Shown: one piece after another, positions 18,679 through 27,140 of the stretch
Numbering within the stretch: position 1 is the first letter of the stretch
How the letters are laid out: each line of letters begins with the position of its first letter
Assembly: GCA_900637135.1 (NCBI GenBank)
Contig: LR134353.1
Span: forward strand, 1,984,001-2,048,000
Source of the DNA: Mycolicibacterium flavescens
GTDB lineage: Bacteria > Actinomycetota > Actinomycetes > Mycobacteriales > Mycobacteriaceae
DNA: 64,000 nt
Reading direction: 5' to 3'
Made by a program: the position numbers and the translations under genes
Notes under the pieces: generated by a model
Told to the model about the DNA's origin: nothing
Seen by the model: only the letters and a program-made list of their open reading frames with translations
The model's database searches: none

Positions 18679-18993
18679 ATGAGAATCCGGACATCGGCTC
18701 CAGCCGCCCTGTTGGCTTCGGTGTGCAGCGCCGTAGTGATCTCGTCGTCCCTGGTGACCGCGCCTGCGGCGGTTGCGCAATGTACGGCCGGCGAGGTGTG
18801 GGACCAGCGCACCGGGGTGTGCTGGGACCAGTCCCAGACCTCACTTGGGGTCTCGGGCACCGGCGGCTGGTGTAAACCGGGCCGGATCGGACTGTGCATC
18901 GCGGCTTGGCAGAACTCACAGGTCCCCGGCGCGAACCTCAGTCCCGCGCCGCCCGCGGGCCCGGCGCCACGCTCGACTTGGCCCCGCGGCTGA
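18679..18993 (+). CDS. Small secreted protein of unknown function
   Basis: 104 aa. A clear Sec signal peptide with a cut expected after AVA (near residue 33), then about 70 residues with four cysteines (CTAGEVWD, GVCWDQ, GWCKPG, LCIAAWQ) that could form two disulfides, and a Pro-rich tail. I do not recognise the family. Small Cys-containing exported proteins of this kind are common in mycobacteria. Confidence 0.75.
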   Translation: MRIRTSAPAALLASVCSAVVISSSLVTAPAAVAQCTAGEVWDQRTGVCWDQSQTSLGVSGTGGWCKPGRIGLCIAAWQNSQVPGANLSPAPPAGPAPRSTWPRG

Positions 18994-19008
18994 CGTCCGC
19001 CTAAAGCA

Positions 19009-19509
19009 TCACGACGGCGCCGTCCACGGGGTCAACCGAGGAATCCACGCGCGCACGTTTGCACGGTACGTCTCGTACTGCGACCCGTAGGTCCGGACTA
19101 GCGTGGGCTCTTCGTACCACCGCACGAACGACGCGGTGACCACCCATGCGATCGCGGCGTACAACACCAACCACAGGTTGGCGAAAAGCGCTGCCTGGCC
19201 GAGGATCGCGATGATCAGACCGACGTACATCGGGTTCCGGACCACCCGGTTGAACCCGGTGACGACCAGCCGCTGGGTCGGCGCAACAGGCATGGGAGTG
19301 CCGCCTGCCCTGACGAATTCGATGAACGCGTGGATAGGCGGTATCAGGCCGGCGACGATCACGGTCCCGCCCAACACCACGCGCCACGCCGCAGCGTCGG
19401 AAAGCTCCCAGCGCGTGATCAACCACGGGCCGACCCCGACGACGGTGCCGGGCGCGATCACGAAGAAGGCAGCCGAGGCGAGTGCAGCGGTGCTGGTCCG
19501 CACGTGCAC
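19009..19509 (-). CDS. Isoprenylcysteine carboxyl methyltransferase-like membrane protein
   Basis: 166 aa with about four membrane segments. The C-terminal half has the ICMT/PEMT signature: GFNRVVRNPMYVGLI followed by EEPTLVRTYGSQYETY and VRAWIP. This is the SAM- and lipid-binding core of small integral membrane methyltransferases. In bacteria such proteins act on lipids or unknown substrates, not prenylated proteins. GTG at 19509 gives a start overlapping the stop of the VOC gene by one base; same-strand order VOC then ICMT-like. Confidence 0.85.
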   Translation of the reverse strand: MHVRTSTAALASAAFFVIAPGTVVGVGPWLITRWELSDAAAWRVVLGGTVIVAGLIPPIHAFIEFVRAGGTPMPVAPTQRLVVTGFNRVVRNPMYVGLIIAILGQAALFANLWLVLYAAIAWVVTASFVRWYEEPTLVRTYGSQYETYRANVRAWIPRLTPWTAPS

Positions 19510-19946
19510 TACCCCGTGATGGCCGAGATGTCCGCGAGTTGGGTCAGGCGCACGCTGTTACCCGACGGATCGCGGAATCCACAGTCGATGCCGTAGGGCA
19601 TCTCGTGGGGCTCCTCCGTGAACTCGACTCCGCGCGAACGCATTTCCTCGTAGGAGGCCTGGCAGTTCTCCGTCGTGAGAAACACGGTGCCCGCGAAGCC
19701 TTTGGCCGTCAGGTCCAGTACCTGCTTACGGGTCGGCTCGTCCATGACCGGTTGGCCGGGTACGGCCATCAGCACGATCGACACGTCGTCCTGGCCCGGC
19801 GGTCCGACAGTCAACCATCGGAAGAGGCCGTCGACATCGGGCAGTGAAACATCCTGCCGCACTTCCATACCGACCTTCTCGGTCCAGAATCTCAGTGCGG
19901 CTTCTTGGTCATGTACCCACAGGTGGGCGCTTGCGATTTTGATCAT
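19509..19946 (-). CDS. VOC superfamily protein
   Basis: 145 aa, a glyoxalase-fold module: N-terminal ASAHLWVHDQEAALRFW and C-terminal CGFRDPSGNSVRLTQL. The first metal ligand (His8) is present, but the last position, usually Glu, is Arg/Leu, so a metal-dependent activity is doubtful and it may be a ligand binder. Adjacent to an AraC regulator only 9 bp upstream on the same strand, so it may be its target. Confidence 0.83.
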   Translation of the reverse strand: MIKIASAHLWVHDQEAALRFWTEKVGMEVRQDVSLPDVDGLFRWLTVGPPGQDDVSIVLMAVPGQPVMDEPTRKQVLDLTAKGFAGTVFLTTENCQASYEEMRSRGVEFTEEPHEMPYGIDCGFRDPSGNSVRLTQLADISAITG

Positions 19947-19955
19947 GGCTCGACG

Positions 19956-20411
19956 CTACGATCGCCCGGGTTTGTTCGTCTTCTCCCCGTGTGCTGTCTT
20001 GGGCACCCGACTGTCCGCGGGCGGCCGGGTGTCGCGCTTGAGGATGCAACTCGGAACCCGGGCGTGGATCGCCGCCGGCGGCAGGCTCGCGCGGTACGCG
20101 GCCGGCGGCAGCCCGTACACCCGGGCGAAGCTGGTGGTGAACGACCCCACGCTCTGCAGGCCCACCATCACGCAGATGTCGGCGATCGAGCGGTCGGTGT
20201 TGCGCAGCAGCGCCGCGGCGCGTTCCAGGCGGCGGGTCTGCAGGTAAGCGCGCGGTGTTTCGCCGAAGGTGCGGGTGAACATCCTGCTGAAGTGCGCGCG
20301 AGACAGGCCCGCGGCCGCGGCGAGGTCGTCGACGGTGATCGCCTCGGCGTACCGCGCGTCGACCAGATCCTTGGCGCGCATCAGATAGCGCGCCGGAGGC
20401 GCCTGTGCCAT
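19956..20411 (-). CDS. AraC-family transcriptional regulator
   Basis: 151 aa, mostly the DNA-binding domain. Two helix-turn-helices are visible: ITVDDLAAAAGLSRAHFSRM at residues ~25-44 and SIADICVMVGLQSVGSFTTS at ~75-95, followed by the family signature YGLPPAAYR. No N-terminal ligand domain, so it is a short stand-alone type. ATG at 20411. Probably drives the VOC/ICMT-like genes downstream. Confidence 0.9.
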   Translation of the reverse strand: MAQAPPARYLMRAKDLVDARYAEAITVDDLAAAAGLSRAHFSRMFTRTFGETPRAYLQTRRLERAAALLRNTDRSIADICVMVGLQSVGSFTTSFARVYGLPPAAYRASLPPAAIHARVPSCILKRDTRPPADSRVPKTAHGEKTNKPGRS

Positions 20412-20465
20412 GCGCCAAGTATGTCGAACTCGCGGAACAGCGGCGACAGGCGCTACGTTGAACCA

Positions 20466-20890
<425 letters not shown>

Positions 20891-20896
20891 CTCAGC

Positions 20897-20924
20897 CCCT
20901 TGAGCTGCAAAGTCAGCTCAAGGG
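20897..20924. terminator. Hairpin between rnpB and the integrase stop (bidirectional terminator candidate)
   Basis: CCCTTGAGCT (20897-20906) pairs perfectly with AGCTCAAGGG (20915-20924), loop of 8. It overlaps the integrase stop codon and starts 6 bases after rnpB, so it could end both transcripts. No T-tract on either side. Confidence 0.6.
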
Positions 20925-22070
20925 CGCTGCGGCCGTCCGCAGTGCGTCCGCAGCAACTCCGAGCACCGAATCAACCGCGTCACGCGTCCGATCGTCCGAA
21001 TCCGGCCACAGGTGCGAGTAGGTGTCCAGAGTCTCGACGGCCGACGCATGACCGAGGCGCGCCTGTACCGTCTTCACGCTCTCCCCGTGGCGGATCAGCA
21101 GGCTCGCGTAGTAGTGGCGGAGCGTGTGGAATCCGGTCCCGGTCGGAAGCGCCGTTCTCGCGACCGCGGGACGCCACTTGTGGCCGAAAGCCTGCCGGGT
21201 GATCGGCTTGCCCGACAGCGTGAACAGCAGCCCATCGGATGCGGCCGGAAACGCCGCCAGGTGCGCAGCGAGCGCATCGACAACGACCTGCGGCAGGGGG
21301 ATGGTGCGGTTGCTCGCTTGTGTCTTGGGTGGTCCCAGCGACGGCGGCTGACCCGGCACGGTGACGAGCTGGCGGTCGACGGTCACGGTGCGCTCAAGGA
21401 ATTTCACTCGGTCGACCGTGAGGCCCAAGCACTCGCCCTGGCGCATGCCCGTCCCGGCTGCAAGGGTGACGAGCGCCTGGAGCTGCGGAGGTAGCCCCTC
21501 CCGCAGCGCCGCCACCTGTTCGGTCGTCAGCGGCACCACCTGCTTGCGCTCCACCTTTGGAAGCTTCGATCCATCGCACGGATTCGCGACGATGCGTCGA
21601 TCCCGGATCGCCGCCTTCATGATCGTCGACACGACGCCGTGCACCACGCCGATTGTCGCCGGCGCGAGTTCGAGGCCCTTGACCCACGCCTGTATGTCGC
21701 TGGGCAGGATCGACGAGAGTGGTCGGTCTCCTAGGACCGGATAAGCGTGCCGACGCAACATGGTCTCGATGTGTGCGCGGGAACTGGGGCGCTGTACCTG
21801 CATCCCGCGCCATCGTTCGGCATAGTCGCGAAACGTGACCTGGCCGGCCTTCGGGTCCACGTACTGCCCGGTGACTACCGCCGCCGTAACCTCGTCGAGC
21901 CACCGCTGAGCAGCGACCTTGCGGGTGAAGCCTCTGGCGTGTTCGCGACCCTGCTCATCGACATACCTTGCGCGCCAGCGGTTTCCCTTGCCGTCGCTGG
22001 CCGATGGTGTGCCGTCTGCCTTGCGCCAGCGGTCTTCCACGCCCGACCGGCGGTTACGCCTCTGTGCCAT
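20913..22070 (-). CDS. int: Tyrosine recombinase / phage integrase
   Basis: 385 aa from the ATG at 22070 (the frame is open further up to 22139). Contains an N-terminal SAM-like arm-binding region, a core-binding domain (YAERWRGMQVQRPSSRAHIE), and the catalytic domain with Arg in GTGMRQGE, HTLRHYY (His-x-x-Arg), LGHAS and the nucleophile Tyr in LDTYSHL. All catalytic residues are intact, so the element should be able to recombine. Catalyses integration and excision at the rnpB core. Start overlaps the end of the repressor gene, so the two share a transcript. Confidence 0.96.
   Translation of the reverse strand: MAQRRNRRSGVEDRWRKADGTPSASDGKGNRWRARYVDEQGREHARGFTRKVAAQRWLDEVTAAVVTGQYVDPKAGQVTFRDYAERWRGMQVQRPSSRAHIETMLRRHAYPVLGDRPLSSILPSDIQAWVKGLELAPATIGVVHGVVSTIMKAAIRDRRIVANPCDGSKLPKVERKQVVPLTTEQVAALREGLPPQLQALVTLAAGTGMRQGECLGLTVDRVKFLERTVTVDRQLVTVPGQPPSLGPPKTQASNRTIPLPQVVVDALAAHLAAFPAASDGLLFTLSGKPITRQAFGHKWRPAVARTALPTGTGFHTLRHYYASLLIRHGESVKTVQARLGHASAVETLDTYSHLWPDSDDRTRDAVDSVLGVAADALRTAAAPLS
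20934..20955 (+). repeat. Direct repeat inside the left element end (copy 1 of 2)
   Basis: A 22-bp sequence made of CGTCCGCAG twice, separated by TG, plus CA. Identical to 37988-38009. Lies in the 3' end of the integrase gene. Possible integrase arm-binding site. Confidence 0.7.
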
Positions 22071-22560
22071 TCGAGTCGCTCCCTTCGTTCCGTGCCTCGT
22101 CGATGAAGCCCTGGATGGTCCAGTCCCGCGCGGCGTCAATAAAGACCCGTGTCCCGAAAGGAAGTCGGTCTAGGTGCTGTCTGTCCGAACTGTCGAGCAC
22201 GTCGAGGAAGTCCCGGTAAGCCGAATCATATTGCCGCACAGCGATAACTAGCTGATTACTCGCTCGAGCCACGGTCTGAAACGCACTGACGATTTGAACG
22301 CTGCCCATCGGTAGGTCGTCAGCGAAGAAGTCGGCGGGATTGATGCGAAGTGCCGCAGCCGCAGCCGCCAATTCATCAACGTTGATCGGCCGCTTGCCGC
22401 CCTCAAGTCGGGTGACGGTGAGAGGGCGAATCTCACGGCCCAGTCGAGCCGTCATCTCTAACGCAAGCTCGGCCTGGGTCATCTTCATTTCGCCGCGCAC
22501 GGCTGCAATTCGTGCCCCAACTTGTTGGTTCGTGATGTTCTCCACGTGAACATGTTGCAT
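22054..22560 (-). CDS. XRE/Cro-CI-type repressor of the element
   Basis: 168 aa. N-terminal helix-turn-helix at residues ~15-65 (ARIAAVRGEMKMTQAELALEM, then TVTRLEGGKRPINV), followed by a helical C-terminal region without a recognised protease or cupin domain. Divergent from the excisionase-like gene with 87 bp between starts, the classic place for an immunity repressor controlling the lysogenic switch. The stop lies 17 bp inside the integrase start, so repressor and integrase are expressed together. Confidence 0.85.
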   Translation of the reverse strand: MQHVHVENITNQQVGARIAAVRGEMKMTQAELALEMTARLGREIRPLTVTRLEGGKRPINVDELAAAAAALRINPADFFADDLPMGSVQIVSAFQTVARASNQLVIAVRQYDSAYRDFLDVLDSSDRQHLDRLPFGTRVFIDAARDWTIQGFIDEARNEGSDSNGTEA

Positions 22561-22565
22561 GGCGC

Positions 22566-22594
22566 TTGACGTGAAGACAAGGGGCGATTACGTT
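22566..22594 (+). promoter_or_regulatory. Rightward promoter of the element's early genes
   Basis: TTGACG at 22566-22571 and TACGTT at 22589-22594 with a 17-base spacer, a good sigma-A match. Just downstream GCTTC-GTTA-GAAGC (22597-22610) is a perfect short dyad that could be a repressor operator. Transcript would start ahead of the gene at 22648. Confidence 0.6.
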
Positions 22595-22647
22595 GAGCTT
22601 CGTTAGAAGCACAACATTGCAACTTCATCAGAAGAAGGGAGTCGGTG

Positions 22648-22854
22648 ATGGCGGCAGTGCCAGACCGGATCGTGTTTGCGCCGGAGCTCTCGACGCTGCT
22701 CGGTGGGATCCCGCTCGGGACCATTCGATACTGGGACGCGACTGGCCGAGGTCCACGCTCGTTCAAGATTGGAAGACGCCGGGCTTGGCGCCAATCTGAA
22801 ATCGATCAGTGGCTCGCCAATCAGGAAGCCACGACTAGGTCTGGCGAGGCATGA
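22648..22854 (+). CDS. Excisionase-like small DNA-binding protein (AlpA/HTH_17 type)
   Basis: 68 aa winged-helix protein: FAPELSTLLGGIPLGTIRYW followed by KIGRRRAWRQSEIDQWLANQ, the typical pattern in which a helix-turn-helix is followed by a 'GRR..w..seid.Wl' wing. Such proteins direct integrase towards excision or act as activators. First gene of the rightward run behind a good promoter. GAAGGGA at 22634-22640 supports ATG 22648 over the GTG one codon upstream. Stop overlaps the next ATG. Confidence 0.85.
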   Translation: MAAVPDRIVFAPELSTLLGGIPLGTIRYWDATGRGPRSFKIGRRRAWRQSEIDQWLANQEATTRSGEA

Positions 22855-23201
22855 TGAACGCCGAATCGCACGAGCTCGCAGCGCTCCTCGCAAGCTCCAT
22901 AGATGGCCCGGCGTGGGACCTGGGGTTCGGCCTAGGACCAACGGATGCCGACGGCCGGATGCTCCGAGAGGCCTACACGTTCATCGAAGGCGACGTCATC
23001 ACCATCGTCGTCACAGACCCCTTCGGCGGCAAACGTGAATACATTGCCGCAGTTCATCTAGCAGGAGAGGTTACTCCAGACGCTGCGGCCCACCTGAATC
23101 AGTTCCTGCGATTACATCAGTTTCTGCGCATGAAAAAGCGAAGGTTGCGTGATGGTTGGCGGCGACTCCGACGGATTCGCGCTCGTCGACTGGGAACGTA
23201 G
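22851..23201 (+). CDS. Small element protein, unknown function
   Basis: 116 aa. The first 80 residues look like a compact domain (AYTFIEGDVITIVVTDPFGG, then REYIAAVHLAGEVTPDAA), and the C-terminus is strongly basic (KKRRLRDGWRRLRRIRARRL), suggesting nucleic-acid contact. Starts within the preceding stop (ATGATGA), so translation is coupled. No family recognised. Confidence 0.7.
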   Translation: MMNAESHELAALLASSIDGPAWDLGFGLGPTDADGRMLREAYTFIEGDVITIVVTDPFGGKREYIAAVHLAGEVTPDAAAHLNQFLRLHQFLRMKKRRLRDGWRRLRRIRARRLGT

Positions 23202-23499
23202 CGCCTGCCTCTGCGATGTCGGTTCGGCTGGCTACGTGATCGCGCTGTGCGTGACCAGCACCGGCGAAGAGGTGGCCTGGCTCGTCAACGAAGCAAGAAT
23301 GCGCAACGGCGAAACCTTTAAGCGCGACAACGGCGATCAGTTGCACGAGAGGCTCGGCCGGTTGCCCGTCGCCATACGTGAGCGCGTCTCGCCGGCGCCG
23401 CGCTGCGGCCAGCCAACACGCGCGGGCACGCCGTGCCGGCTGCGAGTCAAGGCAATGGGTCAAGCATGCGGACTGCACACGGCGACGGTCGAACCGTGA
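23152..23499 (+). CDS. Small phage-type protein with C-terminal Cys/His motif
   Basis: 115 aa from ATG 23152 (a GTG lies one codon earlier). The C-terminal ~25 residues carry a CCCH set: RCGQPTRAGTPCRL ... ACGLHT, a metal-binding motif I associate with small actinobacteriophage proteins. The N-terminal part is a beta-rich unknown domain. It overlaps the preceding gene by about 50 bp in another frame, longer than usual, so either start could be misplaced. Confidence 0.68.
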   Translation: MVGGDSDGFALVDWERSACLCDVGSAGYVIALCVTSTGEEVAWLVNEARMRNGETFKRDNGDQLHERLGRLPVAIRERVSPAPRCGQPTRAGTPCRLRVKAMGQACGLHTATVEP

Positions 23500-24494
23500 G
23501 ACCGCCCGCCTTCCTTAAGGTGTCGCCGGCTGAGATCGGTCGCGTCGGGCCGCTCGGCGCATGCATCTTGGCGCTGGTCCGATATGTGACGGCGCTGCCG
23601 GGCGAATCGAACGGCCGCAGAATTATCGACGGCGAGATGTGGTGGTGCGCATCGCACGACGACATCGGCCAGGCCTTGGGCGCGGGTGTGCCGCGACGAA
23701 CCGTGTCGGCGACGGTTCGCAAGTTGCAGGGCATGGGCGACCTGTCGGCCGTTTCGAGGCAGGACTTCTACGGCGACCGAGCACAGGCATATAGGGCCTC
23801 TGATGTGCCATTGGCAAGATCCGATCAAGGCTGTGACGTGCCATTGGCAGATATTGCCCACCGATCGGCAGATTCTGCCGAGCACCTCGGCGGAAATCGA
23901 CGGTCGTCGTCGGCAGATTTTGCCGGCCTTCCTCTACCTGAAGAACTTGGAGAAGAGGGGGAGACCGGCGAGCTGGCCGCGTGCAAGTCGCTCAACGCGG
24001 AACCCGTCCCCAACGACGGCAACGACCCCCCGCCCCCAGATTCCTCCGATAAGAAACCACAACTGGTCGATGTCGAAGAAGTAGAACCGGCCAGCCGCGA
24101 GCTAGTCACTCAACGCATCGACGGCATAGACGGCATAGACGCGATCGTGGGCGAAGTAGCCGACGACCCCGAACCTGAACCGCAACCTTACTGCGACCGG
24201 CATATGCCCCGAGGCACCGACAACAGCTGTGGCGCCTGCGGCCGGCGCAGACGCATCCGCGAGGTATGGGCGCAGCGACAGAATGCACTCTCCTTGGAAC
24301 GGATCCTGGCCAAGGCAGCCGAGCCAGCGCGGCCCGAACGGGCGCCTTGGCACCCAGTACCCAAACCCGAACCGCCCTCATGGATTCCCGGACTCCATGG
24401 GCCGCGTTGCCGGCGCCACGGTCACCTTCAGTTCGCGCCCGCCGACTGCGCAGGATGCCGCGGGGCCGCGGTAGCAGCCGGGGAGTCGGCATGA
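23496..24494 (+). CDS. Winged-helix protein, probable replication-initiation-type
   Basis: 332 aa. Residues ~10-90 resemble the helix-turn-helix of phage replication proteins of the DnaD/RepA-like kind: GACILALVRYVTALPG, WWCASHDDIGQALGAGVPRR and TVSATVRKLQGMGDL. The middle is low-complexity and acidic with a GIDGIDAIVG repeat, and the C-terminal third has Cys/His pairs (YCDRHMPRGTDNSCGACGRRR; RCRRHGHLQFAPADCAGCRG) that look like two zinc knuckles. GTG start overlaps the upstream stop. Role in element replication is inference from domain and position. Confidence 0.7.
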   Translation: MRPPAFLKVSPAEIGRVGPLGACILALVRYVTALPGESNGRRIIDGEMWWCASHDDIGQALGAGVPRRTVSATVRKLQGMGDLSAVSRQDFYGDRAQAYRASDVPLARSDQGCDVPLADIAHRSADSAEHLGGNRRSSSADFAGLPLPEELGEEGETGELAACKSLNAEPVPNDGNDPPPPDSSDKKPQLVDVEEVEPASRELVTQRIDGIDGIDAIVGEVADDPEPEPQPYCDRHMPRGTDNSCGACGRRRRIREVWAQRQNALSLERILAKAAEPARPERAPWHPVPKPEPPSWIPGLHGPRCRRHGHLQFAPADCAGCRGAAVAAGESA

Positions 24495-24709
24495 GCCGCC
24501 GTAGCGCAATCGAGCAGGCCGCGCCCGGGGAACGGCTATCTGCGGTCCGCCGGTGCCGTCGCTGCGCCCAGTGCAGCTGGCAGCTTGGCCCAGATCACAC
24601 CCCGATCGACCCAGCCGTCCGCTGCAGGCACAAGAGCCAACCGCCGCCGGCATCGGACCGGACCATCACCGAACCCATCCACCAACCCGAGCCGTGGTCG
24701 GCGTCATGA
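24491..24709 (+). CDS. Small Cys-containing protein
   Basis: 72 aa. Two cysteine pairs near the centre (RCRRCAQCSW, RCRH) suggest metal binding. ATGA overlaps at both ends, so it is a coupled member of the early operon. Family not recognised. Confidence 0.62.
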   Translation: MSRRSAIEQAAPGERLSAVRRCRRCAQCSWQLGPDHTPIDPAVRCRHKSQPPPASDRTITEPIHQPEPWSAS

Positions 24710-25059
24710 AGTTCACGCCAGCCGAAACCGCATTGCTGCTCTACGCCGTTAACGACCTCATCGTGCGTCGCACAATCGGCAACAGACCGGGGCCGCACGG
24801 GTTCGTCGCCCTGCGCGACCGACTCAACGGTTGCGTACACGCAACCAAAAGTTGTGCGGCGCAGCCTGAATCGTCACCCTTGGTAGACGAACTCATCGAC
24901 ACGACCGAAGCAGCAGCAATCCTCAATTGCTCAATGAGCTGGGTGAGAAACCCTCGCATTCGCGACAAGCTTGACGGCCGCGACATCGGCGGTCGATGGC
25001 TTTTCCCGCGACAGACCGTCGTCGAGCACGCCGAACGAAAGGCAGGGGGGCACAAGTGA
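24706..25059 (+). CDS. Small helix-turn-helix protein (MerR/excisionase-like)
   Basis: 117 aa. The C-terminal half (ELIDTTEAAAILNCSMSWVR, then DIGGRWLFPRQTVVEHAE) has the excisionase/HTH_17 pattern, as in the gene at 22648. The N-terminal half (FTPAETALLLYAVNDLIVRR) is an additional helical domain. A second regulator of this type within the element is typical of mycobacteriophage-like modules. Start overlaps the previous stop (ATGA). Confidence 0.75.
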   Translation: MKFTPAETALLLYAVNDLIVRRTIGNRPGPHGFVALRDRLNGCVHATKSCAAQPESSPLVDELIDTTEAAAILNCSMSWVRNPRIRDKLDGRDIGGRWLFPRQTVVEHAERKAGGHK

Positions 25060-25229
25060 GCCCAATCGAATACCTACGACTAGGAGTCGAGCAGTACCTC
25101 CGAGAGCTGCGCGACGACGAGTTCAGCGACCTTATCGAGCGGGTGCGCCCGCCTGGCGCCCGACGGGGACCGCTGGCATCCGATCGCGGCGCATTCGCGC
25201 GGCAGCTGTTCGGCGGTGGGGATGATTAG
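25056..25229 (+). CDS. Very small hypothetical protein
   Basis: 57 aa, acidic-basic mix (YLRELRDDEFSDLIERVRPP). Coupled to the upstream gene by GTGA and overlapping the next start. Kept because it continues the unbroken overlap pattern; no function visible. Confidence 0.6.
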   Translation: MSPIEYLRLGVEQYLRELRDDEFSDLIERVRPPGARRGPLASDRGAFARQLFGGGDD

Positions 25230-25617
25230 CACAAATGACACACGGCGGTCCGGGTTGACCATCGTGGATCGGGCCGCGATGGACGTCGACCGCGCCGCCG
25301 TAAAACGCGATGAGCGGGAGCAAGCTGCGCGTGCCACCGCCGAACGCATCAAGGTCCTGCGTCACATCGTGTTTCGGAACGCCGCTCGCGGCAACCGCGA
25401 GATCAAAGACCTCACGAACGAGTCGGACGCGGCCCGGCTTCTCATCCGGGCCAGCGTGTCGGCCGATGGCTTCGCGGTCCTCGGGGTTGTGCGAGTGGCG
25501 ATCGACAACCGTTGGGGCGACGTCGTAAACGCCGGCATCCGCTACTTCGGAGAACACCCTGTAGCAGAGCGCATACAAGAACTGTGGAACCTCTCCACAA
25601 ATCGCCCGGCGGTCTGA
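25216..25617 (+). CDS. Small hypothetical element protein
   Basis: 133 aa, predicted helical. GTG at 25216 and ATG at 25222 are both possible starts; neither has a strong ribosome site. Contains a helical block (DEREQAARATAERIKVLRHI) then a small domain. No family recognised. Overlaps the previous gene by 14 bp. Confidence 0.65.
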   Translation: MGMISTNDTRRSGLTIVDRAAMDVDRAAVKRDEREQAARATAERIKVLRHIVFRNAARGNREIKDLTNESDAARLLIRASVSADGFAVLGVVRVAIDNRWGDVVNAGIRYFGEHPVAERIQELWNLSTNRPAV

Positions 25618-25642
25618 CCGCTCAGAAAGGAAAACGCACACA

Positions 25643-26185
25643 ATGTCTCTCACACAGCTCGAATCCCAGATCGAAGACCTCCGCGCTCAAGCCGCAAGCA
25701 TTCAGAAGCGATCGGCCCGCACCCGTGACAGTCTCGACAACGACAACACCCTCTCCGACATCGGCCGGCGAGCGAAGCTCGACAGCGAGCGTGATCGGAT
25801 GCGTGAGCAGCTACGAGACCTTCGCAAGAAGGAAACCGAACTCATCGACGCCAAGAAGCAGGCGGTCGAGAAGCGGTTGTTCGGGCTGACCAGCGTGACC
25901 AGCAGCGACCCCGGACAGATCCTGCTCTACCGAGATTCGCAGGACCGAGCAGCCCGACTCACTCAAAGCGACGACGCAGCAGAGGTCTTCGCCGCGGCCC
26001 TGCGATCCGGCGACAAGACCCTCGCCGCAGCAATCCTCGGACGAGCACTCAACGCTGGCTGGAACAGCATCGTCGCCGAATACGTCAAGCACCACCCCGA
26101 CGCCGCTCAAGATCTCAACGACCTAGCCAAACTTAGGCAGTACCGATCCTTCGAAGCCACCATCGCCTACGCCTGGGGCGCATAA
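25643..26185 (+). CDS. Coiled-coil element protein
   Basis: 180 aa. Residues 1-75 are a strong coiled coil (LESQIEDLRAQAASIQKR, REQLRDLRKKETELI), followed by a helical domain. GAAAGGAAA at 25624-25632 is its ribosome site. The shape recalls phage scaffold or tape-accessory proteins and is also seen in cargo of integrative elements, but no specific match is evident. Last gene of the early run. Confidence 0.72.
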   Translation: MSLTQLESQIEDLRAQAASIQKRSARTRDSLDNDNTLSDIGRRAKLDSERDRMREQLRDLRKKETELIDAKKQAVEKRLFGLTSVTSSDPGQILLYRDSQDRAARLTQSDDAAEVFAAALRSGDKTLAAAILGRALNAGWNSIVAEYVKHHPDAAQDLNDLAKLRQYRSFEATIAYAWGA

Positions 26186-26356
26186 CCACCCGACGGCCTC
26201 GCGGCCGGGGCGAACGGACCGTAATCACCGAAGCCGCATTCGCCGCGAGGCACCAGGGGGAGTAACCCCCCACCCGGGGCCCCACGCGCCACCCAAGGCA
26301 TTGGCAAGGCCCCCCCTGGTCCCCCACAAAAAACAACCGCCGGGAAGGAGCGAGCC
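26186..26356 (+). other. GC-rich structured intergenic region
   Basis: Contains GGGGG-AGTAA-CCCCC (26256-26270), and the same G-run can instead pair with CCCCCCTGGT at 26311-26320. Two competing hairpins, possibly a terminator for the early operon or a leader for the next gene. A ribosome site GAAGGAG is at 26343-26349. Confidence 0.4.
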
Positions 26357-26668
26357 GTGCCTCGCCGTGCTGACGTGCCGTGCATCAGGTGCGGCCGGCT
26401 GGTGCCGACGTACCGGGACAGCGCGCCGCCGGATCGCCGCCGTTGCGGAGCATGCGTGAAGGCCGCTGCGGAGCGGTGGGAGCACGGCACTCGCAGGGGG
26501 TATCGGCAGAAGCGGTGTCACTGCGACGTGTGCCGCGCGTGGAACACGACAACGCATACGGCATACGCGGCCGGCTATCGCGCTCGGACTGGCGTCAGCT
26601 TGCGGACGAAGTACCGCCGTGGACAACAGGACCGGGTCGCCGCGACGCCTGAAGAGTCGATGACGTGA
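26357..26668 (+). CDS. Small zinc-finger-like phage protein
   Basis: 103 aa with three cysteine clusters: CIRCGR at residues 8-13, RRCGACVKA, and RCHCDVCRAWN with a preceding HGTRRGY. This looks like the small zinc-binding proteins (some HNH-related) frequent in mycobacteriophage genomes, but the HNH histidines are not evident. GTG start with a good ribosome site. Very basic, so nucleic-acid binding is likely. Confidence 0.7.
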   Translation: MPRRADVPCIRCGRLVPTYRDSAPPDRRRCGACVKAAAERWEHGTRRGYRQKRCHCDVCRAWNTTTHTAYAAGYRARTGVSLRTKYRRGQQDRVAATPEESMT

Positions 26669-26767
26669 GCGCCGGCGGGCCGGCCGGCCTGGTCGCCGTC
26701 GTGGTCCTGGTCCTCGTCTTCGGCGTGGGTCCGACGTTCCGGGTGCGCGTGCCCGCATGCTTGCCGG

Positions 26768-26980
26768 GTGTCGAAGCGCGCGGAATACCTCTACGCGCTG
26801 TACGCCGGCTCACTCGCCGATCCTGGCGACCGCAACCCGTACGCCGGCGGCGAGTCATTGGTCCTGCCGAAGCTGTGGATGCGCGGGTACATGCGGATGC
26901 TGCGCGTTCGGATCCAGACAGGGCCGGCCATGCGGACTTACCTTGCGGCGCGTGCCGCGGCGGAACACCCGCCGGAGTGA
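26768..26980 (+). CDS. Small phage-type protein, Rmf-like motif
   Basis: 70 aa. Centre reads GDRNPYAGGESLVLPKLWMR then GYMRMLRVRI; the NPYAG...W..GY pattern resembles ribosome-modulation-factor-like proteins that are frequent in actinobacteriophages. GTG start, weak ribosome site. It overlaps a longer frame from 26665 that I do not accept. Confidence 0.55.
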   Translation: MSKRAEYLYALYAGSLADPGDRNPYAGGESLVLPKLWMRGYMRMLRVRIQTGPAMRTYLAARAAAEHPPE

Positions 26981-27140
26981 CCGTGCGCCGTTGTGCTCAC
27001 CGCCGGGTGTCGGACCCGGCCGATAACTTGTGCGATCGAACAGCGTTGCGGCGATCTGCAACAACACGGTTGGCGGTCCTGACGTGTTGACCCATCGCAG
27101 TGACCTAGGGTGAGTGCAACGGACTTGTGAGGGTGGGCGC

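Noticed and set aside
26665..27090. 141-codon forward frame with one hydrophobic stretch, starting in the previous stop
   Set aside because: Tempting because of the GTGA coupling, but it becomes basic and random after the first 30 residues and overlaps the more protein-like frame at 26768-26980. A short truncated membrane peptide cannot be ruled out.
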